Shown in pieces: positions 34,849 through 42,681 of a stretch of 64,000 nt of DNA. The notes under the pieces are model-generated. The model did not search any database. It worked only from the letters and a program-made list of their open reading frames with translations, and was not told the DNA's origin. Within the stretch, counting starts at the first letter, position 1, and the number at the start of each line of letters is the position of its first letter. The DNA is from JAHBVL01 sp963712055 (GTDB taxonomy: Bacteria; Chloroflexota; Chloroflexia; Thermomicrobiales; UBA6265). The DNA lies in NCBI GenBank assembly GCA_963712055.1, contig CAVQGN010000004.1, positions 1 through 64,000 on the forward strand, written 5' to 3'. Made by a program: the position numbers and the translations under genes.

Positions 34849-35589
34849 TCAGGACTCGTCGATCGAGAGTCCGCCCTTCAGAGGGGCTCCCTGCTGCCAG
34901 CGTTTCATCGCATCGGCAAAATCGTCGATCGCTTGCTGCCCGGCAACCGCCAATCCAGCCTGGAACGCGGGATCGTCTGTCCAGCGATATCCTACCGATT
35001 CGGCATAAAACGGCTTCAGCCGCAGGCCGTCTTTGCGGCGCTGTCGCGCACCGATCAGATAGTTGACCGCCGCCTCGACCGTTGGCGGATCGGTCCAGTC
35101 GGACCGGAAGAGTACCTTGCCAGCTTTGCTGATGATGTAGGTCATATTCGGAAGCATCCCGAATGCCCGGTGACCGGTTCCGTGCAGATCATCGACGAGA
35201 ACTGGTCGCCGGAGGCCACACCGTTCCTGGAACTGCCGTGCCTGATCGATTTTCTGCTCGATCGACTCGTGCGCCGGCAAGTGCTGACCCGGATGGGCCT
35301 CGCGTGTGTAAAAGAAGGCCGACTTGATCCCCATGTTTGCCCATTCGTCCGAATAAGCATCGAGCGCTGGCGCCGCCAGCGCACAAAAGGGTCAGCTGAA
35401 CGACCCGAACTCCAGCACCAGGTCGTTGCCTGACCAGTAATCAGCGAGCGGTCGGCTTTCGCCGGTGGCCGCGTCCACCATTATCGGATTCGGAGCCGTT
35501 GATCCTACTGGAAGCGCGGTCCGAAATGAAAGAAAATCATCGTCTCCGATAAAGGTCTGATAGTTGTATTCGGCGGTGGAGAGCGTCAT
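34849..35589 (-). CDS. Deiodinase-like redoxin, candidate selenoprotein (in-frame TGA at 35392-35394)
   Basis: Read through one TGA, this is a 246-residue thioredoxin-fold protein. Residues 1-65 run from MTLSTAEYNYQTF to LVLEFGSFS; the TGA is residue 66. The next codons read PFCALAAPALDAYSDEW, so the motif is U-P-F-C. Then come FFYTREAHPGQ, RRPVLVDDLHG and LPNMTYIISKAGKVLFRSDW, all as in bacterial relatives of iodothyronine deiodinase (T4_deiodinase/redoxin family), where a Cys or Sec stands at this spot. No other stop interrupts the frame. A hairpin in SECIS position follows. GGGAAGGA precedes the ATG at 35589. Its stop abuts the converging DUF3179 gene. Alternative: a Cys-to-stop nonsense mutation. 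Confidence 0.72.
35364..35382 (-). promoter_or_regulatory. Candidate bacterial SECIS hairpin
   Basis: On the minus strand, starting 9 bases after the TGA, gcgctggc pairs perfectly with gccagcgc around a ggc loop. The loop lies 18-20 bases after the TGA and starts with G. Known bacterial SECIS elements have a small G-containing apical loop roughly 16-37 bases after the UGA. It lies inside the coding region, as required in bacteria. Confidence 0.65.
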
Positions 35590-35749
35590 CGCAATTGGTT
35601 TCCTTCCCTATTGGGCTCGGACATCGGCGCTTCATGTTGGTGGATTTCACATCCTGAAGAGTTTACACCGGCGCACCTCTCTCCGAACCTGGACAGTCTT
35701 TCCCGTATACTCGCGCGATCAGCAAGGTGAACGAAGGGAGGCAGCCCAG

Positions 35750-36385
35750 ATGTCCGATTTCGATGACCACGAACCGCATCAGCGACCGCTCTACGAACTG
35801 GATCTCCCAGATCCCGAGAGTACGTCACGGATCGCCGAATTCGATCCAACTCCCTATCTGCGCAAGATCGGCGGGCGCGGCAGATCCGGCGAGGACTACC
35901 TCGACGTCAAGCACCGGTTGCTCTGGTTGCGTACCGAGCACCCTGATGCCCAGATTGTCACCGAACATATCCAGATCGATGGCCAGAGCGCGATCTTCAA
36001 GGCCACCGTCACGATTCCCGGCGGGGGCACCGCTTCCGGGCATGGTAGTGAAACCGCTGGCGATTTCCCGGATTACATCGAGAAAGCGGAAACGAAAGCC
36101 CTTGGTCGGGCGCTGAACGCACTCGGCTACGGTGCCCAGTTTGCTGATTCGGAAGAGCGTCGAGAACCGCAGCAGAGAGTCACAGCTGCGCCGACCCCGA
36201 AGACACCCTCCTCGGCGTCTGAAGCTTCGTCCGACTACTCCTGGTCTGCATTCTGGCGATGGGCCCGGGAGGAGGGAATCGACGACAAGGCTGCGCTCGA
36301 ACAGATTCTGGGAGAGTCGATGGAGCCGTACAATCCTCGTGATTTGCGCGTCAAACTCGCTGACAAGATGCGCCGGCACTCCTGA
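35750..36385 (+). CDS. Putative single-strand annealing/Rad52-like protein
   Basis: A 211-residue soluble protein. The N-terminal domain has FDPTPYLRKIGGRGRSGEDY, LDVKHRLLWLRTEHPDAQI and DYIEKAETKALGRALNALGYG followed by AQFA. The E-K-A-E-T-x-A-x-G-R-A-L block followed by a G-x-G/A-x-Q-F end resembles the core of phage Rad52/Erf/Sak-type annealing proteins and related chromosomal proteins. A Pro/Ser/Ala-rich linker (about 142-160) leads to a small C-terminal helical domain (WSAFWRWAREEGIDD). AGGGAGG precedes the ATG at 35750. It is divergent from the redoxin gene (160-bp gap). The match is by eye, so function is tentative. Confidence 0.6.
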   Translation: MSDFDDHEPHQRPLYELDLPDPESTSRIAEFDPTPYLRKIGGRGRSGEDYLDVKHRLLWLRTEHPDAQIVTEHIQIDGQSAIFKATVTIPGGGTASGHGSETAGDFPDYIEKAETKALGRALNALGYGAQFADSEERREPQQRVTAAPTPKTPSSASEASSDYSWSAFWRWAREEGIDDKAALEQILGESMEPYNPRDLRVKLADKMRRHS

Positions 36386-36558
36386 GATGCCTCGTCATCC
36401 GCTGGTTTTGTAGCCAAAACTCCGTTTTCTGCGCGTTTTGCGATGCACCATAGCGGCGTGCATGTTCCGTAAATGGGCTTGGAACACGATGGTAGTATCG
36501 GAACCACGGTTCATGTTTCCAGCGAATGGATCTCTGATCCGAAACGGGCAAACTGTCC

Positions 36559-37440
36559 ATGGCGATTGCTGATATTGCCGATCTCTCGAGTTCAACTGAT
36601 CCCTGGGCGACCTGTCGCGACGTCACCCGGGAACATGGCAAGACCTTTTTCTTTGCCAGTCACCTCCTTCCGCCCGATCGCCGCCGCGCAATCCACGCGA
36701 TTTACAGCTACTGTCGGATTGCCGATGACATCGTCGATCGAGCCGGAATGGTCGGTGAAGACATCACTCGCGCCGCGCTCGACGCCTGGGAGTCGCAGAT
36801 TGAACGACCCTGGCATCCGGTTGCCGTTTCGTTTGCCGAGACACGCAAGAGTTATGGCATCCCGGCGCAACCAGCGCACGATCTCCTCGCTGGTGTTCGA
36901 TCTGATCTCGAACCTGTCTCGTTTGCAACCTGGAATGAACTGCGCACCTATTGCTATCAAGTCGCTGGAACCGTTGGCTTGCTGACCGCGCCTGTGCTCG
37001 GCTGCCATGACGAAACCGCTTTACCAGCAGCCGTTGACCTTGGTATTGCCATGCAACTGACCAACATCATTCGGGATGTAGGTGAGGATGTTGGTCTCGG
37101 CCGGATCTATCTGCCTGATGAAGACCTTGCGCGTTTTGGCGTCGAACGGGCAGCGCTGGTGAACGGCATTCCAACTGGCGATTTCGATGGTTTGATTGCA
37201 TTCGAGATCGCCCGCGCTCGCCGGTACTATGCGTCCGGACTGCAAGGCGTTCCGTCGTTGTCCGCCTTTGGACAACTTGCCGTGTTGACCAGCGCTCGCC
37301 TCTACGGTTCGATTCTCGATCGGGTCGAGTCGCAGGGATACGACGTGCTCGTCCGCCGCGCTTATGTGCCCACCTATCGGAAATTCGCTTCGATGCCCTT
37401 CGTAGCGCTTTCGTTTTTGCAGGTCAGACTCGAGATTTAG
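36559..37440 (+). CDS. crtB: Phytoene/squalene synthase
   Basis: A 293-residue isoprenoid head-to-head synthase, condensing two geranylgeranyl-PP to phytoene. The Mg-binding motifs are visible: YSYCRIADDIVDRAG (first D-x-x-x-D) and NIIRDVGEDVGLGRIYLPDEDL (second D-x-x-x-D and R-x-Y-L-P). The length is usual for CrtB. The upstream 170 bp has no clear promoter match. Context with CrtI, CruF, a glycosyltransferase and an acyltransferase makes phytoene, rather than squalene, the expected product. Confidence 0.93.
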   Translation: MAIADIADLSSSTDPWATCRDVTREHGKTFFFASHLLPPDRRRAIHAIYSYCRIADDIVDRAGMVGEDITRAALDAWESQIERPWHPVAVSFAETRKSYGIPAQPAHDLLAGVRSDLEPVSFATWNELRTYCYQVAGTVGLLTAPVLGCHDETALPAAVDLGIAMQLTNIIRDVGEDVGLGRIYLPDEDLARFGVERAALVNGIPTGDFDGLIAFEIARARRYYASGLQGVPSLSAFGQLAVLTSARLYGSILDRVESQGYDVLVRRAYVPTYRKFASMPFVALSFLQVRLEI

Positions 37441-37455
37441 CCGATCGATCGGCGC

Positions 37456-38121
37456 TCAGTGCTGCGAGAGTGCGTGGACCTGACGCTCGAGTTCCGCGAG
37501 CACCGCGGCTTCGTCCTCCCGCCGAGTGACGGTCAGCGGAGCGCCGAACGCGAGGGACACCTGCCACTTTGTCCCTTCCTCGTAGCAGAGACCCACCGGC
37601 AGGATGGGAACAGCGCGACCCTGGCGGGCCGACGCGAGTCGGGCCAGCCGGACCGCGCCCGGTTCGAACCTGAGCCAGTCGTCTGGAGACTGTTTGGGGG
37701 TCGACCCGGGATCGACGTTCGGAAACCCTTCGGGAAAAATCGCCAGGAGGCGGTCCTTATCGAGGAGCCGCACGGACAAATCCACAGCGCGCCGCAGTGA
37801 TCCGACTTCGTCGCTCCTGGCCGGTCGATCCACATCTGAAGAGCGATAGACGATCGGCCAATGCGCGGCCGCGCAGAGATGTTTCATGACGTTTTTCCCT
37901 ACTGGATTGCTGACCCAGTCCAGCGCGACAACCGGGTGAACCGGGCGATCGATGGTCGCCAGGAGTGCGCACCCGTCGTAGAGATGATGAAAATGGCGAC
38001 AAGCGAGAATCGCTGGTCCAGTATCGGGAACTTGCTCGAGACCGCTGACCGTCAGGTCGACATTGCGATCGAGGAGAACCCGGGAGCCTTGCCGCAGCGT
38101 TTGCCAGGGAAGATCAGGCAT
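37456..38121 (-). CDS. PlsC-like acyltransferase, probably carotenoid-glycoside acyltransferase
   Basis: A 221-residue membrane-associated acyltransferase. Block I reads ILACRHFHHLYDGCALL, where the usual H-x4-D is replaced by H-F-H-H-L-Y-D (H-x5-D, or H-x3-D from the third His). Block III is IFPEGFPNVDPG, the acyl-acceptor F-P-E-G motif. Another conserved block is VALDWVSNPVGKN. Co-transcription with cruF and a glycosyltransferase (it overlaps cruF by 8 bases) suggests it esterifies the sugar of a carotenoid glycoside, as CruD does in green sulfur bacteria; lyso-lipid acylation remains possible. Confidence 0.78.
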   Translation of the reverse strand: MPDLPWQTLRQGSRVLLDRNVDLTVSGLEQVPDTGPAILACRHFHHLYDGCALLATIDRPVHPVVALDWVSNPVGKNVMKHLCAAAHWPIVYRSSDVDRPARSDEVGSLRRAVDLSVRLLDKDRLLAIFPEGFPNVDPGSTPKQSPDDWLRFEPGAVRLARLASARQGRAVPILPVGLCYEEGTKWQVSLAFGAPLTVTRREDEAAVLAELERQVHALSQH

Positions 38122-39004
38122 CGGCTCCAGCGGGAGATAACTGCTCTCGCGTCACTCCATACCGGTCCCGGATTGCGAGCCAGGCCGGAATGACTCCCAG
38201 GACAATGGACAGACCAATCGGAATCCAGAGGTCGACACTCGCGCTCAGCGCCATCGCAAAGATCGAGTTGACCAGGTAAACGACGAAGGGGAACTCCATT
38301 GGCATCCGGTTTGTTTTGGGATCGCTGCGCCAGATCAGCCGCGATATCGCCATAAAGATCAACGCGGTCAACGTCCAGCCGACAAAGTTCCGCAACGGCA
38401 TCCCGAAATACGCGCCGGTTTGCGACCATTCCCAGAACTTGATCGTCAGGTCTTCATGCGCCATAGCCGGATCAAGAACGAGATCCCAGACTGTCAGAAA
38501 CCATGCACCCAGCAGAACCCCGATGATGCTCACTCGCTTCAACGAATAGCGGTGCGCCAAGGCCACTCCGAGGAGATAGCAGGACAAACCGACATAAAAC
38601 CAGGAGAGGGGAATGGTGTAGGGAACGCGGCCGAGAATCTTGGTTCCAAGAAAATCCGTGTACTCATAGTTGCCGAATGGGAACCCCGTGCCGGTGCCAA
38701 TCAGTTCCGATGCCAGCGACACCGCAACGGACACGGCGAAGAAGACACCAGTTCGGAACCATCCCAACGCGACCACGCCAAATGCAAACATCGCCAATGC
38801 GCCAAGAACAATGTGGGTGGCGCCAGCGTTTTCCATCGACCAGTTGTAGACATCGAGTGCGCGACTATCGCGAGCGATGATTTCCTGGATGTTTGGGACG
38901 ATGATCAGAATGCCAATGAGCCCGAAGATGATCGCAAAGATATGCATCACCAGCAGGACGATTGGCCACCGATAAGCGTGATTTCTGACTGAAGGAATGC
39001 TCAT
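38114..39004 (-). CDS. cruF: Carotenoid 1,2-hydratase-type protein CruF
   Basis: A 296-residue polytopic membrane protein with about seven helices. The segment GTGTGFPFGNYEYTDFLGTK, followed by LGRVPYTIPLSWFYVG, is characteristic of CruF/DUF422 carotenoid hydratases. These add water to the psi end of gamma-carotene or related acyclic ends to give a 1'-hydroxyl. The ATG at 39004 overlaps the glycosyltransferase stop (ATGA), so MSIPSVRNH is the likely N-terminus instead of the longer frame from 39031. The hydroxyl made here would be the acceptor for the glycosyltransferase. Confidence 0.88.
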   Translation of the reverse strand: MSIPSVRNHAYRWPIVLLVMHIFAIIFGLIGILIIVPNIQEIIARDSRALDVYNWSMENAGATHIVLGALAMFAFGVVALGWFRTGVFFAVSVAVSLASELIGTGTGFPFGNYEYTDFLGTKILGRVPYTIPLSWFYVGLSCYLLGVALAHRYSLKRVSIIGVLLGAWFLTVWDLVLDPAMAHEDLTIKFWEWSQTGAYFGMPLRNFVGWTLTALIFMAISRLIWRSDPKTNRMPMEFPFVVYLVNSIFAMALSASVDLWIPIGLSIVLGVIPAWLAIRDRYGVTREQLSPAGADA

Positions 39005-40146
39005 ATTCGTTTCACTGTCCTCCCACGCCACTCGTGGGAACGCTGCAACCAGCTTTGCCAGAGTCGAAGAGCCGCTGGGAGATCGACCAGCGGCGAAAGC
39101 CAGTAGGTCATCGGCATCTGGCCATACGCTCGCCGGGAACCAGCCAGTACACCGAGACGTGAAAGTAGTAGAACACGATTGAGTGTCCGCGCAACTGAGC
39201 CGACTGAAAACAGCCTACCGTCCAGAATCGCCACCCAGAAGGGAAGAGCCTGGACGAGGGTGACTTCGCCGAGTTGGAGCGCCGTAGCGGCCGCTGTCTG
39301 CCGTTCTGGCAGTGGTAACGAACGCGGCCAGTTCCGCCAGGACTCCGACGCCGTTTGGTACATCTCGACCTCGATGAGACCGGGTGCTTCGTAGAAGCCG
39401 ACGCGATACTGCCGATCCCAGGCATCTCGAGCCATTGCCACATCTTCTGCAATCACATTCCGATACGGAAAGAATCCGCCGAGTTGATCGAGCACGTCCC
39501 GCCGAATGAGCATGCACTGGCCATTTGCCTGAACGGTTGAACGTGACGTCGCCTTGCTCCCGGGAATGCCGAAACGGTAGATCAGCGTCGTCAGCAGCGC
39601 CGGATTGACGATAGCGTTGGTTCGATCGAGAGCTTGCTGCTGGACGGCCACACTCAGGATATCGATATGATTGGTTTCTGCTTTCGCCAGCAGCGACTCC
39701 GCCAGATAGGGCGTGCACCTGACGTCGGCATCGATGATCAGCACCCATTCGCGGTCTTCTGGCAGAGATCGATACGCGTAGTCGAGATTGAAGACTTTGC
39801 CGTTTTCGCCGGATGGAGCCGGACCAGCGGAAAGGATCGTGATACGGGGATCGTCGGCGGCGAACTGCTCTGCGAGAGCGATCGTGCCATCCTCTGACCC
39901 GCCGTCCACTACCAGGATTTCCTGGACGACCGGCGACTGCCTGGTGAGGCTCTCAAGGCACGGAGCGAGCCGTTTTTCTTCGTTCAAAACTGGAATCAGA
40001 ATGGTGATGACTGGTGTCGAGTCGGCAGGATTCATTCGTACGATCTGTTCACCAGCACGGGTTCGCACGAATCGACCGAACACCCGCACAGCCAACCCGA
40101 TCTGAATCAGGACCAAACCAACCGAAAAAACGTTCCTGAGTCGCAT
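39001..40146 (-). CDS. cruG: Family 2 glycosyltransferase (CruG-like)
   Basis: A 381-residue GT-A glycosyltransferase. It has an N-terminal anchor helix (FSVGLVLIQIGLAVRVFGRF), then ITILIPVLNEEKRL, EILVVDGGSEDGT and IIDADVRC (D-x-D). GGFFPYRNVIAEDVAMA holds the E-D motif. A helical C-terminal part contains ALPFWVAILDGRL. It starts the minus-strand carotenoid operon, coupled to cruF by ATGA, and probably adds a hexose to the carotenoid 1'-hydroxyl. The 118-bp gap to crtI is the divergent promoter region. Confidence 0.85.
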   Translation of the reverse strand: MRLRNVFSVGLVLIQIGLAVRVFGRFVRTRAGEQIVRMNPADSTPVITILIPVLNEEKRLAPCLESLTRQSPVVQEILVVDGGSEDGTIALAEQFAADDPRITILSAGPAPSGENGKVFNLDYAYRSLPEDREWVLIIDADVRCTPYLAESLLAKAETNHIDILSVAVQQQALDRTNAIVNPALLTTLIYRFGIPGSKATSRSTVQANGQCMLIRRDVLDQLGGFFPYRNVIAEDVAMARDAWDRQYRVGFYEAPGLIEVEMYQTASESWRNWPRSLPLPERQTAAATALQLGEVTLVQALPFWVAILDGRLFSVGSVARTLNRVLLLSRLGVLAGSRRAYGQMPMTYWLSPLVDLPAALRLWQSWLQRSHEWRGRTVKRI

Positions 40147-40264
40147 CCATGTCCCAACTGCGGAAATCGAGTAAGAAAGCTGGGGCTACCCACTCGCTAC
40201 ATCTCTGGAAGCCCGGGTATGGTTCGATTATGACAGGAGTTCGCCGAGCGATCAGGGAGTCAGT

Positions 40265-41758
40265 GTGGCCAGCATTATTGTCATTGGAAGTGGGTTTGGT
40301 GGTCTTGGCGCTGCCGTGCGGTTGGTTGGGCAAGGTCATGATGTGACCGTCGTCGAAAAGCGCGATCAGCCAGGCGGGCGGGGCTATGTCTTTCGCCAGG
40401 ACGGGTTCACCTTCGATGGCGGTCCCACCGTTATCACTGCGCCGTGGATGTTCGATGAGTTGTTCGAGGCGGCTGGCGGGACATTCCCTGCCGAGGTCGA
40501 ACTTGTTCCAATCGATCCGTTTTACCGCATCTTCTTTGACGATCGCACTCGTCTCGACTACGCCGCCCAACTCGATCAGATGCTAGAGAACATTCGCGAA
40601 CTGACCGGTTCTGATCGCGACGCGGACGGCTACATTCGCATGCTCGCCCAGACCGAAAAAATCTTTGACAAGGGCTTTGTCGAACTCGCGGATCAACCCT
40701 TTCTGAACATCCAGGACATGATCAGAGTTGCACCTGATCTGGCAAAGCTCGGGAGTCATCTCACCGTCTATCAGCTTGTTCAGAAGTACATCCGCGATGA
40801 CAAACTGCGACAAGCGTTCTCATTCCATCCATTGCTCGTTGGCGGCAACCCCTTTCAGGCGACCAGCGTGTATGCGCTCATTCATCATCTTGAACGAGAG
40901 TGGGGGATCTGGTTCGCGATGGGAGGCACTGGCGCGATTATCGACGCAATGGTGGCGCTCTTTGAATCGAGCGGTGGCAACCTGATGCTGAACAGCACAG
41001 TGGAGGAAATCATCATCGAGGACGGTTGGGCCACGGGAGTCAGACTCGACAATGGCTCGGTTCTTGGAGCCGATATCGTGGTCAGCAACGCGGATATCGC
41101 GACCACGTACAAGAAGATGATTCCGGCAGCGGCTCGCCCGTCACATTCCGACGAAAAACTCGAATCAATGCGCTATTCCATGTCGCTGGTCGTGATTTAT
41201 TTCGGGACCGACCGCCAGTATCGTGGCGAGGACGGACCCGAACTCGCGCATCACAACATCATCCTCGGTCCGCGCTACCAGGGGTTGCTCGACGATATCT
41301 TCACCAACAAGATTCTCTCGGAAGACTTCTCGCTCTACCTTCACATGCCGACCTTGACAGATCCTTCGCTGGCGCCGGAGGGGCATGAGGCTTTTTACGT
41401 TCTGGCACCCGTTCCGCATCTTGGTAGCGGAATCGATTGGGAGTTTGCCGCGAAACCATATCGACACCTGATCATGAATTTCCTCGAACGCGAGTATCTG
41501 CCCGGTCTTTCGGAGCATATCGTCACGGAGCGAATGATCGATCCCCGCTATTTCGAGCAGGAACTCGACAGTGAGCTCGGTTCCGCATTTTCGTTCGAGC
41601 CGGTCCTGATGCAATCCGCCTGGTTCCGACCGCACAATCGCGATCAGGACATCCCGAATCTCTTCTTTGCCGGTGCAGGAACCCATCCGGGCGCCGGAGT
41701 TCCGGGCGTTCTCAGTTCTGCGAAAATCGTGTCGGATCTGATTGGCCAGGCTTCCTGA
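40265..41758 (+). CDS. crtI: Phytoene desaturase
   Basis: A 497-residue FAD-dependent desaturase converting phytoene to lycopene or an intermediate. The N-terminal dinucleotide motif IIVIGSGFGGLGAAVRL and VVEKRDQPGGRGYVF are typical. The C-terminal block NLFFAGAGTHPGAGVPGVLS is the CrtI signature. Initiation is a GTG at 40265 (reads MASIIVIG). It is divergent from the cruG-cruF-acyltransferase operon and follows crtB by about 2.8 kb. No cyclase (CruA, CrtY, CrtLm) is present in the window. Confidence 0.94.
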   Translation: MASIIVIGSGFGGLGAAVRLVGQGHDVTVVEKRDQPGGRGYVFRQDGFTFDGGPTVITAPWMFDELFEAAGGTFPAEVELVPIDPFYRIFFDDRTRLDYAAQLDQMLENIRELTGSDRDADGYIRMLAQTEKIFDKGFVELADQPFLNIQDMIRVAPDLAKLGSHLTVYQLVQKYIRDDKLRQAFSFHPLLVGGNPFQATSVYALIHHLEREWGIWFAMGGTGAIIDAMVALFESSGGNLMLNSTVEEIIIEDGWATGVRLDNGSVLGADIVVSNADIATTYKKMIPAAARPSHSDEKLESMRYSMSLVVIYFGTDRQYRGEDGPELAHHNIILGPRYQGLLDDIFTNKILSEDFSLYLHMPTLTDPSLAPEGHEAFYVLAPVPHLGSGIDWEFAAKPYRHLIMNFLEREYLPGLSEHIVTERMIDPRYFEQELDSELGSAFSFEPVLMQSAWFRPHNRDQDIPNLFFAGAGTHPGAGVPGVLSSAKIVSDLIGQAS

Positions 41759-41926
41759 GATCTTGTCCTCCTGAGGGTTGCACTCCGGCCTGCGATCCGA
41801 TAATCTGACTGTAGCGTAGCAAACAGGTGAACCGTCAGAACATCTTGACCGGAGCATCTGCAGCTACGTGGAAACTTCGAACGCGGCATTGGCCGCACTA
41901 TCCGCAAAAGCGGTAGGAGGAACGGC

Positions 41927-42550
41927 ATGGTTCACTCGACACTACGAGGTCTCCTGCGTGTGGGGGCTGCTGCAGTCGTCGTCGCTGCATTGGTCGCATT
42001 CAGCGCATTGCAGGGCGCGATGGCGCAAAGCGATGAGATCGTGATTCCAATCAGCGAACTGAACGGTTCAGGTGTCTCCGGCGACGCCACCCTCACCGAC
42101 AATGGCGATGGGACGACAACGATCGATGTACTCGTTGATGGCGCAGTTGGCGATCATCCGATTCACCTGCATTCTGGCACCTGCGCCGAACTCGGTGATG
42201 TCGTTGTTCCGCTGACCGACGTCGGCGCCGATGGATCGAGCGTAACGGTGGTTCCGGTGCCGTTGGCAACGATCCAGGATCCTGAAATCGGACCGCACTC
42301 GATCAATATTCACCTTTCGGCGGAAGAGATCAGCACGTATGTTGCCTGCGGCGACATTCCGGTGATCGAGACCACTGCTGCCGGCGGTGAAACAACCACG
42401 ACAGACACAACCGCCACAACGACCCCGGCAACGGGTGTCGGTTCGACCGTCGCGTCGAACAGTTCGCTGTTGGCCATGGTCGGGATGATGATCGCAGGTT
42501 TGCTCTTTGCGGCTGGAATCGGTGTCCGCCGGAGCGAAGTTCGCCTTTAG
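41927..42550 (+). CDS. Secreted CHRD/SOD-like beta protein with C-terminal sorting-like tail
   Basis: A 207-residue exported protein. A Sec signal peptide (LLRVGAAAVVVAALVAFSAL, cleavage after GAMAQ) precedes a beta-rich domain with GDHPIHLHSGTCAELGDVV, resembling CHRD or Cu/Zn-SOD-like folds (H-x-H-x-G). A Thr/Ala-rich low-complexity linker follows, then TPATGVGS, a hydrophobic helix and RRSEVRL. The tail looks like an LPxTG-type wall-sorting signal with an altered motif (P-A-T-G), or a simple C-terminal membrane anchor. GTAGGAGG lies upstream of the ATG. A strong terminator follows. Confidence 0.72.
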   Translation: MVHSTLRGLLRVGAAAVVVAALVAFSALQGAMAQSDEIVIPISELNGSGVSGDATLTDNGDGTTTIDVLVDGAVGDHPIHLHSGTCAELGDVVVPLTDVGADGSSVTVVPVPLATIQDPEIGPHSINIHLSAEEISTYVACGDIPVIETTAAGGETTTTDTTATTTPATGVGSTVASNSSLLAMVGMMIAGLLFAAGIGVRRSEVRL

Positions 42551-42595
42551 GATTGCGATGATCTGAACTCACGTCAGATCAGGAGATTTCGAAGA

Positions 42596-42624
42596 ATGGA
42601 GCGGTCTCTGACCGCTCCATTTTG
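42596..42624 (+). terminator. Rho-independent terminator
   Basis: atggagcggtc (42596-42606) pairs perfectly with gaccgctccat (42610-42620) around a 3-base loop, followed by tttg. It ends the surface-protein gene before the oxidoreductase. Confidence 0.75.
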
Positions 42625-42681
42625 CGTCTTCCCGGACTGACGTAGAATCGCACTGTGATAGGTTCGCGAGTGCGCTGAAAG

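Noticed and set aside
34849..35334. Independent short gene starting at the internal ATG 35334
   Set aside because: It would lack the redox-active strand of the thioredoxin fold, and the upstream in-phase frame supplies exactly the missing part.
35392..35394. UGA as a reassigned (Trp or Gly) codon throughout the genome
   Set aside because: Genes here, such as E1alpha and E2, end in TGA at the expected family C-terminus.
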